Source of the DNA: an uncultured Clostridia bacterium
Lineage (GTDB): Bacteria > Bacillota > Clostridia > Oscillospirales > Acutalibacteraceae
Direction: 5' to 3'
Length of the DNA stretch: 40,206 nt
NCBI GenBank assembly: GCA_947631945.1
Contig: CANRNI010000025.1
Location: 1 to 40,206, forward strand
The notes below the pieces were generated by a model. The model was not told the origin of the DNA and searched no databases. It worked only from the letters and a program-made list of their open reading frames with translations. This document shows, piece after piece, positions 26,071 to 32,848 of the stretch (its first letter is position 1; every line of letters begins with the position of its first letter). Position numbers and translations under genes: made by a program.

Positions 26071-26217
26071 AAAAAATGCGCCTCGGGTGAGACGCATGAA
26101 AAATGCATCTCACTTGCCGCAACGCAAATCGTAACCAACATTAAGGTATAGTTATAAAACGATGCACTTTTGCCAAAAAAATTGCACCTTAATGTTGTTT
26201 ATTCAGATTTACGTTGC
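26071..26217 (-). ncRNA. Predicted structured small RNA, copy C of a tandem array
   Basis: About 147 nt, the shortest copy. GCAACGTAAATC pairs with GATTTGCGTTGC. The inner stem CAACATTAAGGT / ACCTTAATGTTG is 12 bp and unrelated in sequence to the stems of copies A and B. The apical motif TTTGGCAAAAGTGCATC is kept and can itself be closed by GGTGCA / TGCATC. The tail and terminator match the other copies, apart from two small changes (GCAAGTGAG, TTTTTCATGCG). Confidence 0.78.
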
Positions 26218-26223
26218 AGGATT

Positions 26224-26252
26224 ATTTTACCACAGCCTTTACGGAAAATCAA
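26224..26252 (-). promoter_or_regulatory. Promoter of small RNA copy C
   Basis: Minus strand TTGATT (26252-26247), 17 bp, TAAAAT (26229-26224). The spacer has diverged from copies A and B, yet both boxes and their spacing are kept, which supports function. Confidence 0.78.
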
Positions 26253-26340
26253 TATGAAATATAAATTTTATTTACCGTGGTTTTCCGTAAAATCGGGCGG
26301 AGCAGGGGATATTTGCGCCGCTCGGCTTATTATGCGGCGC

Positions 26341-26356
26341 AGTACTTTTCAGTACT
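26341..26356. promoter_or_regulatory. Distal operator-like dyad of the small XRE gene
   Basis: AGTAC-TTTTCA-GTACT, a perfect 5-bp dyad with a 6-bp spacer. The same half-sites and spacing recur at 26395-26410, 54 bp away. It is probably bound by the regulator encoded at 26427 (inference). Confidence 0.6.
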
Positions 26357-26394
26357 ACAAATGCATAATAACACATCTTTGTGATAATGTCAAT

Positions 26395-26410
26395 AGTACA
26401 TAACGGTACT
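26395..26410. promoter_or_regulatory. Proximal operator-like dyad of the small XRE gene
   Basis: AGTAC-ATAACG-GTACT, the same half-sites as 26341-26356. It lies immediately before the GGAG ribosome-binding site and the start codon at 26427, the expected position for autorepression. Confidence 0.6.
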
Positions 26411-26426
26411 ATTTGGAGTGATTTTT

Positions 26427-26642
26427 ATGTATTTGCGCAGGCTTCGCGATTTGCGGGAGGATAACGATTTGACACAGCGGGAAATTGCCGATATCCTCGG
26501 AACGAAACAGACTGTTTATTCGCGGTATGAGCGCGGTTATCAGAATATTCCGCTTGAATATCTGCTTTCACTTGCCGATTATTACAGCGTTTCGGTTGAT
26601 TATATCTTCGGACGCACAGACAATCCCGAAATAAACAGATAA
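26427..26642 (+). CDS. Small XRE-family helix-turn-helix regulator
   Basis: A 71-residue DNA-binding protein consisting almost only of an HTH_3 domain: LRRLRDLREDNDLTQREIADILGTKQTVYSRYERGYQNIPLEYLLSLADYYSVSVDYIFG. The ATG at 26427 has GGAG 8 bp upstream; a GTG three codons earlier is part of that site. The two dyads at 26341 and 26395 suggest autoregulation. It is divergent from the small RNA array, so it could also control that array. The stop codon TAA overlaps the first bases of the repeat at 26641. Confidence 0.88.
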   Translation: MYLRRLRDLREDNDLTQREIADILGTKQTVYSRYERGYQNIPLEYLLSLADYYSVSVDYIFGRTDNPEINR

Positions 26643-26817
26643 TTGGTAATACCGCACAATTAACGGCTATCGCCTTTGCCGCGCATCTGTACCGATATTT
26701 TCCGTCATTTTTGCCAAAAGTTCCTTGAAATACGTCAGTATTCCTGCGTCATTTTTGTCAATCTGACGAAAAATCTCTTGGCACATCTGCACGACAATAA
26801 TTATGCGGTATTGCCAA
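26641..26817. repeat. Dispersed fold-back repeat, type A ends (copy 6)
   Basis: A 177-bp copy with the outermost bases AATT instead of TTAA: AATTGGTAATACCGCACAAT ... TTATGCGGTATTGCCAATT. The core is intact. The left end overlaps the stop codon of the XRE gene. An ATG at 26803 that could extend the next gene lies inside the right terminus. Confidence 0.9.
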
Positions 26818-26868
26818 TTTTTTATCGGGTACATTTTTTCAGCCGCGCCGCAAATAATAGAAGCGGTG

Positions 26869-28170
26869 ATGAATATGTCCTCAATATGGCATTATGACGC
26901 TGTAAAACCGAGCTTTAAAGAGCTTGAAGGAAAAATTAAAACTCATGTTCTTATAATAGGCGGCGGTATTGCCGGAATCATGTGCGCTTATGCTCTTAAT
27001 GAACGCGGAATTGATTACGTCCTTGCGGAGGCGGAGGAAATCTGCTGCGGCATTACAAAAAACACGACCGCGAAGGTTACTTCGCAGCACGGTCTTATTT
27101 ACGATAAGCTTATAAAGGGCGCGGGACTTCAAAAGGCGAAAATGTATCTTGAAGCCAATCGGAACGCTCTCGATAAAATAAGGTCGCTAAGCGAAAAAAT
27201 CGACTGTGATTTTGAGGAAAAGGACTCTTTCGTCTATTCCGTGAACGATGAAAACAAAATTCGCAGTGAGGTATCGGCTGTCAAAAAGCTCGGATTTGAA
27301 GCCGAATTTGCGTCCGCGCTTCCGCTTCCGTTTAAAACGGCGGGCGCGGTGAAATTCAAAAATCAGGGGCAGTTCAACCCTCTTAAATTCCTATACGGAT
27401 TGGCGGAAAATCTTAATATTTACGAGCATACAAGGGTACGCGAGCTTCGTCCCGATACGGTTATCGCGTGTAAAGGCGAAATTGCCGCCGATAAAATAAT
27501 ATGCGCGACGCATTTTCCGTTTATCAATAAACACGGCTTGTATTCGCTTAAAATGTTCCAAAGCAGGTCATATGTAACCGCGCTCGAAAACGCGCCCGAC
27601 GTAGGCGGAATGTATGTCGATGAGGCCACAAAAGGAATGTCGTTCAGAAATTACAAAAATTATCTTCTTATCGGCGGGGGAGACCACAGAACGGGCAAAA
27701 ACGGCGGCAATTGGAATGAACTGAGGGATTTTGCGAAAAAATACTATCCCGACGCAAAGGAAAAATACGCGTGGGCAACTCAGGACTGCATGACGCTTGA
27801 CGGCGTTCCGTATATCGGACTTTATTCAAAAGGCACGCCCGATTTTTACGTTACAACCGGCTTTAATAAGTGGGGCATGACAACTTCTCTCGCGGCGGCT
27901 GAAATTCTTGCCGATATGGTTACGGGCAAAAATAACAAATACACTCCCGTATTTGAGCCTTCAAGGAGCATATTAAAACCGCAGCTTGCGGTAAACGCCT
28001 TTGAAGCTGCGGCCGATTTATTGACATTTTCAAAAAAACGCTGTCCGCATTTGGGCTGCGCCCTTAAATGGAACGCGGACGAGCGCACTTGGGACTGTCC
28101 CTGCCACGGTTCGCGTTTTAAAGAGAACGGAGAGCTTATAGACAATCCCGCTACGGGTAATCTGCCTTAG
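26869..28170 (+). CDS. FAD-dependent oxidoreductase with C-terminal Rieske [2Fe-2S] domain
   Basis: A 433-residue protein like Bacillus YhfW. The N-terminal DAO-type FAD domain shows HVLIIGGGIAGIMCAYALNERG (about 24-45), with substrate-domain residues in the middle. The C-terminal Rieske cluster site is Cys392-x-His394 and Cys410-x2-His413, plus the usual extra cysteines (CPHLGC, CPCHG). The substrate is unknown, probably an amine or amino acid. I chose the ATG at 26869 (MNMSSIWHYD); an upstream ATG at 26803 lies within a repeat element and would add residues unrelated to the family. No terminator separates it from the convergent gene 22 bp away. Confidence 0.88.
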   Translation: MNMSSIWHYDAVKPSFKELEGKIKTHVLIIGGGIAGIMCAYALNERGIDYVLAEAEEICCGITKNTTAKVTSQHGLIYDKLIKGAGLQKAKMYLEANRNALDKIRSLSEKIDCDFEEKDSFVYSVNDENKIRSEVSAVKKLGFEAEFASALPLPFKTAGAVKFKNQGQFNPLKFLYGLAENLNIYEHTRVRELRPDTVIACKGEIAADKIICATHFPFINKHGLYSLKMFQSRSYVTALENAPDVGGMYVDEATKGMSFRNYKNYLLIGGGDHRTGKNGGNWNELRDFAKKYYPDAKEKYAWATQDCMTLDGVPYIGLYSKGTPDFYVTTGFNKWGMTTSLAAAEILADMVTGKNNKYTPVFEPSRSILKPQLAVNAFEAAADLLTFSKKRCPHLGCALKWNADERTWDCPCHGSRFKENGELIDNPATGNLP

Positions 28171-28192
28171 GGCAAAATGTGAGTTCAAACCA

Positions 28193-29569
28193 TTAGTAAT
28201 ATTCAAGCACTTTATTGATGCCTATGACGTGTTCAGCTATTCTGCGGAACGGCAGATTATCATACCAACGGTCCCTGTTAAACGACGTGTAGATTATAAG
28301 AATACACGGCATTTCGGTAAAGATAATGGCGCAGTCGTGATATCCGACGGTAGCCGAACCGCCCGAACCTATTTTATTGAGAACTCTTGTACCTTTCGGA
28401 ACTCCCGCGGCGATACGGTTCCTCGACGTATTGTTTTCCATATCTTCAAAAAGGATATCGCGGTATTTGCCGTTGTAATTGTAAATGTCCAAAAACAGCT
28501 TTGCCATATCCTCCGCCGACGTCTCTCCGAAGATATATGAGCCGAGACGCAGCGACGAACCTACTTTTTTGCAGTTAGCGTTAAATATTTCGTTGCCGAA
28601 GTAATCAAACAGCATCTGATATGCCGTGTTATCGCTGTATCTTATCGCGTAATATATTACCTGTCGGATTGTGAACGCCGTACCCGAAGCAAAATTGCTC
28701 ATATAGTGTCCGCTCCACTTTTGACTGCTTTTGAGATACAGCAGAGTGTTCAGAGAAATGTTTTTATCCTCCATATACTGAAGAATACTCTTTACATATG
28801 GCGCTTTTATCGTGCATTGTGTTCTGTAAACGCGGGAGCTGTTATATTTTATGTAATACTGCCTGTTTACGTCCGTATAATAGAAGGTCGCTGTTTGACC
28901 GAGAGCCGCACAGTATTTTTCAAGCTTGCTTATTTTGTCAAACACGGCGGGTTCCATTATATTTGTGGAAAAACCGCTTAGCGTAGCTTTGTAGGGCGTA
29001 GGATTGCTGTACTGCGTAACAATCTCCGTTTCCGAATCGTTACCCTTGTATTCGCTTGTTTTTTCAAGCTTCGCGCCTATTCGCAGGACTGTCCTTGCGT
29101 CGGCGGCGTTTACCGTTTTATTCTTGTTGCAGTCCGCAATTACGCATTGACGTATTGAAAACGTCGTTAATTTCGCGCTGAACTGCAAAACAAGTCTTGC
29201 GTCGGCGGCGGTAACGGTTCCGTCCTGATTTACGTCGCCAAAGCATATGACTTTCGGAGCCGGCTCCGTTGTGGGAGCTTCCGAAACGACCTCCGTCGAT
29301 GTTTCCTCCGATACAGGTTCCGAGGACGTTTCCTCCGATGAAAAATCGGAAGAATCTCCCGAAATCGGTTCCGTCGGAATCTCCGACACGGGAACGGCGT
29401 TATTGTAAGCGGCGGCATTATCGGCGGAGCTTGATATCGAGTTAAAAATATCATTTGTTATTTCATTTATATAAGACTTTATTGCGCCGTCGGCTCCGTC
29501 GGCAAAAGCCGCTACGGGAAAAGATACGGCAATTACAAACGACAAAGCAAATGATAATAGCTTTTTCAT
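28193..29569 (-). CDS. Secreted dockerin protein with beta-lactamase-like domain, Cys at the nucleophile position
   Basis: A 458-residue exported protein. The signal peptide is about 1-24. A Ser/Glu/Pro-rich linker (60-105) is followed by an internal dockerin pair (GDVNQDGTVTAADARLVLQF, 111-130; ADCNKNKTVNAADARTVLRI, 145-164). Residues about 210-455 look like a class A beta-lactamase / penicillin-binding fold: the SxxK box reads CTIK (252-255), SDN is at 312-314 and KIG at 399-401. Cys replaces the catalytic Ser (codon TGC). It may be a thiol enzyme, an inactive binder, or act on peptidoglycan; this cannot be decided. The start has a GGAG site. Confidence 0.82.
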   Translation of the reverse strand: MKKLLSFALSFVIAVSFPVAAFADGADGAIKSYINEITNDIFNSISSSADNAAAYNNAVPVSEIPTEPISGDSSDFSSEETSSEPVSEETSTEVVSEAPTTEPAPKVICFGDVNQDGTVTAADARLVLQFSAKLTTFSIRQCVIADCNKNKTVNAADARTVLRIGAKLEKTSEYKGNDSETEIVTQYSNPTPYKATLSGFSTNIMEPAVFDKISKLEKYCAALGQTATFYYTDVNRQYYIKYNSSRVYRTQCTIKAPYVKSILQYMEDKNISLNTLLYLKSSQKWSGHYMSNFASGTAFTIRQVIYYAIRYSDNTAYQMLFDYFGNEIFNANCKKVGSSLRLGSYIFGETSAEDMAKLFLDIYNYNGKYRDILFEDMENNTSRNRIAAGVPKGTRVLNKIGSGGSATVGYHDCAIIFTEMPCILIIYTSFNRDRWYDNLPFRRIAEHVIGINKVLEYY

Positions 29570-29687
29570 AATAACAACTCCGATTATATTCTTTATAATA
29601 TGAATATTTTATGATATAAGAGTTTTTTTGTCAATAGAAAGACAAAAAAATGTTCGCATAGCGGTTTGTGCGGACACACCGCAGTCA

Positions 29688-30302
29688 CTACTTGTCGGGA
29701 TTAATCATATTCATATATTTTTCCTTTATCAGTTTTTCGGCGCTTTTTATAACTGTTTTAAGATATTCCGGCTCTGACTCAAAAATGTCGCCTTCGGCAT
29801 TATCCTTTTTTCGTTTGCCGTCAAACATTCTGTCAAGTATTTGCGATGACAAAACATCTCCGTCCGAGATATCAATTTCAAACCATGATAAATCCGAAAT
29901 GCCGTATTTTGCGCTGAGAAGCGCGAATCTGTAAACAGTGAGAAGAACTTCTTCGATAAGCTTATTTTCCGAAGTATCGCCCGACGCGCTGAGCTTTTCA
30001 CAAAGGCTTACAAGCGCGCGGAAAAGAGTTTTTATCCTAAGCTCGGAATCGCTCGGAAGCTCATTTTTTGTATATATATCGTTAAAACCGTGACGGTTGC
30101 CGGTAAGCCCCAAAAGATAGTCGGAGGTAACGTCGTAATAATCGCAGGCTTTTTTTATAAAGCTCAATCCGCATTCGCGTATACCCTTTTCATAATGCGA
30201 TAAAAGGGCCTGCGATACGCCGAGACAGGAGGCCGCTTCCTTTTGGCTAAGATTTTTTTCCTTTCGTAAATCGGCAAGCCGTATAGCAAAATTTGCGCTC
30301 AT
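29688..30302 (-). CDS. XRE-family regulator with C-terminal effector domain
   Basis: A 204-residue regulator. The N-terminal HTH (IRLADLRKEKNLSQKEAASCLGVSQALLSHYEKGIRECGLSFIKKACDYYDVTSDYLLG, 7-65) is followed by about 130 residues of mostly helical sequence that I do not recognise. Its promoter (30336-30364) overlaps a repeat remnant, and dyads such as AATAC-TTATT-GTATT lie next to the -10 box. The target is unknown. Confidence 0.85.
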   Translation of the reverse strand: MSANFAIRLADLRKEKNLSQKEAASCLGVSQALLSHYEKGIRECGLSFIKKACDYYDVTSDYLLGLTGNRHGFNDIYTKNELPSDSELRIKTLFRALVSLCEKLSASGDTSENKLIEEVLLTVYRFALLSAKYGISDLSWFEIDISDGDVLSSQILDRMFDGKRKKDNAEGDIFESEPEYLKTVIKSAEKLIKEKYMNMINPDK

Positions 30303-30335
30303 ACCTTGACACCCCGCAATACTTATTGTATTATT

Positions 30336-30364
30336 ATTTTACAATAAAAAATAACTTTTGTAAA
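30336..30364 (-). promoter_or_regulatory. Promoter of the XRE gene at 29688
   Basis: Minus strand TTTACA (30364-30359), 17 bp, TAAAAT (30341-30336). The -35 box shares its outer bases with the end of the repeat remnant at 30361-30437. A dyad TTTACAA / TTGTAAA spans the promoter. Confidence 0.7.
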
Positions 30365-30437
30365 GGCAACATAGCATAATTATTGTTGTGCAGATGCGCG
30401 GCAAAGACGGCAGCCGTTAATTGTGCGGTGTTGCATA
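30361..30437. repeat. Deletion derivative of the type A fold-back repeat (copy 7)
   Basis: 77 bp consisting only of the two ends of a type A copy. The left part, TAAAGGCAACATAGCATAAT and TATTGTTGTGCAGATG, is joined directly to CGCGGCAAAGACGGCAGCCG and TTAATTGTGCGGTGTTGC. Full copies have TGCAGATG or ACAGATG at both sides of the missing 100 bp, so the join fits deletion between short direct repeats. Confidence 0.8.
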
Positions 30438-30493
30438 AAGAATAATCTCAATTTGAGAAAGGAACGGCGGAAAAACGCCGAAACAGTTTAATA

Positions 30494-31156
30494 ATGCGGA
30501 ATTATAAAATATATTTAATAAGAAACGGACTTACCAAGGGCTCGCTTGAGGGCAGATATATAGGTCATACCGACGAGGATCTCTGCGCTCAGGGACGCGA
30601 GCAGATAGTCGAACTCGCAACAACGGGATATTTTCCCGAGGTCGAAGCGGTTTTGTCAAGTCCTTTAAAAAGATGCGTAAATACGGCAAAGCTGATATAT
30701 CCCGATAAAGAGCCTATTCTCATAGACGGACTGAAAGAATGTAATTTCGGAGAATTTGAGGGAATGACAGCCGACGAACTATCGGACGATGAAAGCTTTA
30801 AAAGGTGGTTAAGGGGTGAAAAAAACGCCGCGCCGCCTTTCGGAGAATCGAACGAAAAATTTTCGGCAAGAGTATGCGCCTGCTTTATAAAGATTATCGA
30901 GGGAATTTTGAAATCCGGCGTAAGAGAAACCGCAATCGTTACTCACGGAGGAATTATTATGTTGTTGCTTGCGGCATTCGGACTGCCGGAAGCGCCTATG
31001 ACGGACTGGAGAACGCCGTCGGGCTGCGGTTATATGCTCAGTCTTAACGCTTCGATATGGGCAAGAATAAGAAAAATCGAGGTTACCGATGAAATCCCGT
31101 TCACAGTCCGCGATGAGGCCGAGGACGATTGGAGCTTTTTTAACGAGGAGTTATAA
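30494..31156 (+). CDS. Histidine phosphatase superfamily protein lacking the catalytic His (RHG to RNG)
   Basis: A 220-residue branch-1 histidine-phosphatase fold (phosphoglycerate mutase / alpha-ribazole phosphatase-like). The motif IRHGxT reads IRNGLT, so the phospho-accepting His is Asn11 (codon AAC). Other active-site parts are kept: SPLKRCVNTA with Arg60, CNFGEFEG with Glu87, and VTHGG with His151. The protein may be inactive or have a changed function. Its AAAGGA site is 30 nt before the ATG but is brought closer by a CGGCG-GAAAAA-CGCCG hairpin (30465-30480). There is no operon partner. Confidence 0.82.
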   Translation: MRNYKIYLIRNGLTKGSLEGRYIGHTDEDLCAQGREQIVELATTGYFPEVEAVLSSPLKRCVNTAKLIYPDKEPILIDGLKECNFGEFEGMTADELSDDESFKRWLRGEKNAAPPFGESNEKFSARVCACFIKIIEGILKSGVRETAIVTHGGIIMLLLAAFGLPEAPMTDWRTPSGCGYMLSLNASIWARIRKIEVTDEIPFTVRDEAEDDWSFFNEEL

Positions 31157-31309
31157 AGTAAGTACCGCTTTTTGTTATGAATTTTGTTTGCTTAATACAA
31201 TATAGCACAATAATTGTGCGCAAAGGCATAAGACAGTCTTTGTGAGGTTTTGCCTTAATGTTTGTTCTTTGACCGCTCGGAAAAAATTAAAAAAAATTAT
31301 AAAAAACAC
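31157..31309. other. Non-coding gap before tRNA-Pro
   Basis: No gene is visible. Bases 31195-31258 (ATAGCACAATAATTGTGCG... GGTTTTGCCTTAA) resemble a badly decayed type A repeat; the resemblance is weak. Confidence 0.35.
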
Positions 31310-31338
31310 TTGAAAAACATAAAATAATATGTTATTAT
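31310..31338 (+). promoter_or_regulatory. Promoter of tRNA-Pro
   Basis: TTGAAA (31310-31315), 17 bp, TATTAT (31333-31338), 18 bp before the mature tRNA 5' end. Confidence 0.75.
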
Positions 31339-31356
31339 ATCAAGCGTTCAAAGCAA

Positions 31357-31432
31357 CCGGGTGTGGCGCAGTTGGGAGCGCGCTTGACTGGGGGTCAAGA
31401 GGCCGTGAGTTCAAGTCTCGCCACTCGGACCA
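31357..31432 (+). tRNA. tRNA-Pro, anticodon GGG
   Basis: A 76-nt cloverleaf: acceptor CCGGGTG / CACTCGG (one G-U pair), D-stem GCGC/GCGC, anticodon stem CTTGA/TCAAG with loop CTGGGGG giving anticodon GGG (31390-31392), T-arm GTGAG-TTCAAGT-CTCGC, discriminator A, encoded CCA at 31430-31432. It reads CCC codons. The integrase gene lies just downstream, so its 3' end is the probable attachment site. Confidence 0.96.
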
Positions 31433-31437
31433 TTTAA

Positions 31438-31481
31438 AAAAGCTTACAAATGGCTATGTTTCGCCGTTTGTGAGCTTTTTC
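31438..31481 (+). terminator. Terminator after tRNA-Pro
   Basis: AAAAGCTTACAAATGGC pairs with GCCGTTTGTGAGCTTTT (two G-U pairs), 5 bp after the tRNA. It is probably bidirectional; integrase transcripts from the right would meet it as well. Confidence 0.85.
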
Positions 31482-31630
31482 ATTTTCTTAGTTTAAATTA
31501 CAACCCGTAGCAACCCCGAAGCAACGGTAATGCTTTATAAAGTTTTGTAACGGCTTGAATTTTATATTTTTGATAAAAAAAGCTCTCGGAATTTGACCGA
31601 TTCCGGGAGCTTAATTTATGAGAGTTTAAT

Positions 31631-32755
31631 TTATTTTATAAGCTGTATTGCGTTTACAAGCGTGGACGCTTCCTGTTTTATATATGAATCCGTATCTATC
31701 TTATAATCCGAGTGTCCCATCATTCTTATAAGGTCCTCAGGGCGAACTCCCGCCGCTGCGGCTCTTGTTGCAAACGTTCTTCTTGTGGCGTGCGGCGTGA
31801 GCTTTCTTACGCCGATTTTTTCAAGCGTGGGATAATAAATACTGTCTCTGAAGCTTTTTACATTGTACGGCGTTCCGTCGGCTTTACAAAATATTGTTTT
31901 ACCGCCGTCGTTTAAATGCTTTTCAATATACGGCTTGATTTTCGGGTGGACGGGAACAATTTTATTTCTTCCCGCTTCCGTTTTGTTTCCACCGCCCGCG
32001 AATACGTTTTCATCGGCATTGTAATTGAATTTCGTTAATCCCAAAAACTCACTTATACGGTAGCCGGTGTAGCACATAATAAGAACAAGGTCGGCGTTCG
32101 GCATGCCGTTTTGCGCCGCTTCTTCGATTTTTCTTACTTCCACATCGGAAAACGCCTGCTTCTCCGCGGCTTTCCGGGCAGATATTACTAAAAATTTTGA
32201 ATAGTCTTTATTTACCACGTCATTCTGCATTGCGTATGTGTATACAAGTCCCAACAGGACTGTCATATGATGCAGAGACGAATATGAAAGAGGCGGTTTT
32301 ATTTTAGGACTGCCGTCTTTATCGTAAATCGGTTTTCCCTTTTCGTCAAGCTCGTAATGCTCGTCCTCGTAATAATCTATAACCTTTTGCATATCCGCCG
32401 TTCTTATATCTTTAAAAATCTTTTTATGAAGCGGAAAAAGCTTTTTATATGCCGCCGTATAACAGTCCCGCATAGATTTGGAAAGATTTCTGAAGCTTAT
32501 GCTCTCCCATTCCGAATATAAGTCCGAAAACGTACTGCGAATCTTTTTTGTAGGCGCTTTGTTATAGCTTTCAAGAGCTTCCAGAGCTTCTTTCCGCGTT
32601 TCGTAATGACCTATTATTTCTCTTGACGTTTTTCCCGTTTCCGTATCTATAACCGCCGGAGCGGCAGCATACCACGGACGATGTACTATATCCGAGCGTT
32701 TATATACGCTCCCTACCCCGTTTTCACGTTTTCGATATTTTGTTTGTCTCGGCAT
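31631..32755 (-). CDS. int: Tyrosine-type site-specific integrase
   Basis: A 374-residue phage/ICE integrase. The N-terminal arm-binding part (MPRQTKYRKRENGVGSVYKR) is followed by a SAM-like core-binding domain (about 75-180) and the catalytic domain. The catalytic residues are Arg in CYTGYRISEFLGL, HATR in LTPHATRRTFATRAA, His in MMGHSD and Tyr in DTDSYIKQ. I chose the ATG at 32755, preceded by GGGAG; a longer reading would translate the perfect dyad at 32783-32808. It lies 200 bp from tRNA-Pro and reads towards it, as expected for a tRNA-targeting integrase. Confidence 0.94.
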   Translation of the reverse strand: MPRQTKYRKRENGVGSVYKRSDIVHRPWYAAAPAVIDTETGKTSREIIGHYETRKEALEALESYNKAPTKKIRSTFSDLYSEWESISFRNLSKSMRDCYTAAYKKLFPLHKKIFKDIRTADMQKVIDYYEDEHYELDEKGKPIYDKDGSPKIKPPLSYSSLHHMTVLLGLVYTYAMQNDVVNKDYSKFLVISARKAAEKQAFSDVEVRKIEEAAQNGMPNADLVLIMCYTGYRISEFLGLTKFNYNADENVFAGGGNKTEAGRNKIVPVHPKIKPYIEKHLNDGGKTIFCKADGTPYNVKSFRDSIYYPTLEKIGVRKLTPHATRRTFATRAAAAGVRPEDLIRMMGHSDYKIDTDSYIKQEASTLVNAIQLIK

Positions 32756-32782
32756 CTTTTCACACTCCCAATCGACTGTCAA

Positions 32783-32808
32783 CCATATTGTTGAAATCAA
32801 CAATATGG
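32783..32808. promoter_or_regulatory. Perfect 26-bp palindrome upstream of the integrase
   Basis: Two 12-bp arms, CCATATTGTTGA and its exact complement, separated by AA. It lies 28 bp upstream of the integrase start. It could be an operator controlling int, an excisionase or arm-type site, or a hairpin in the mRNA leader. It has no T-tract, so it is not a classic terminator. Confidence 0.65.
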
Positions 32809-32848
32809 TGCAAAACTGCTTTTTCACTTGGTTCTCCGTATGGGTTGT

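Noticed and set aside
25549-26252. The tandem RNA array as a CRISPR array or retron
   Set aside because: Repeat units are over 240 bp with a promoter each, not short repeats with spacers, and there are no cas genes. No reverse transcriptase gene is near, and the stem ends lack a recognisable msr/msd arrangement.
26803-26868. Longer start for the FAD/Rieske oxidoreductase
   Set aside because: The ATG at 26803 lies inside the terminal repeat of the fold-back element, and the added residues do not fit the family; the ATG at 26869 does.
31195-31258. An eighth copy of the type A repeat
   Set aside because: Only the end GGTTTTGCCTTAA and a GCACAATAATTGTGC segment match; too weak to list as a copy.
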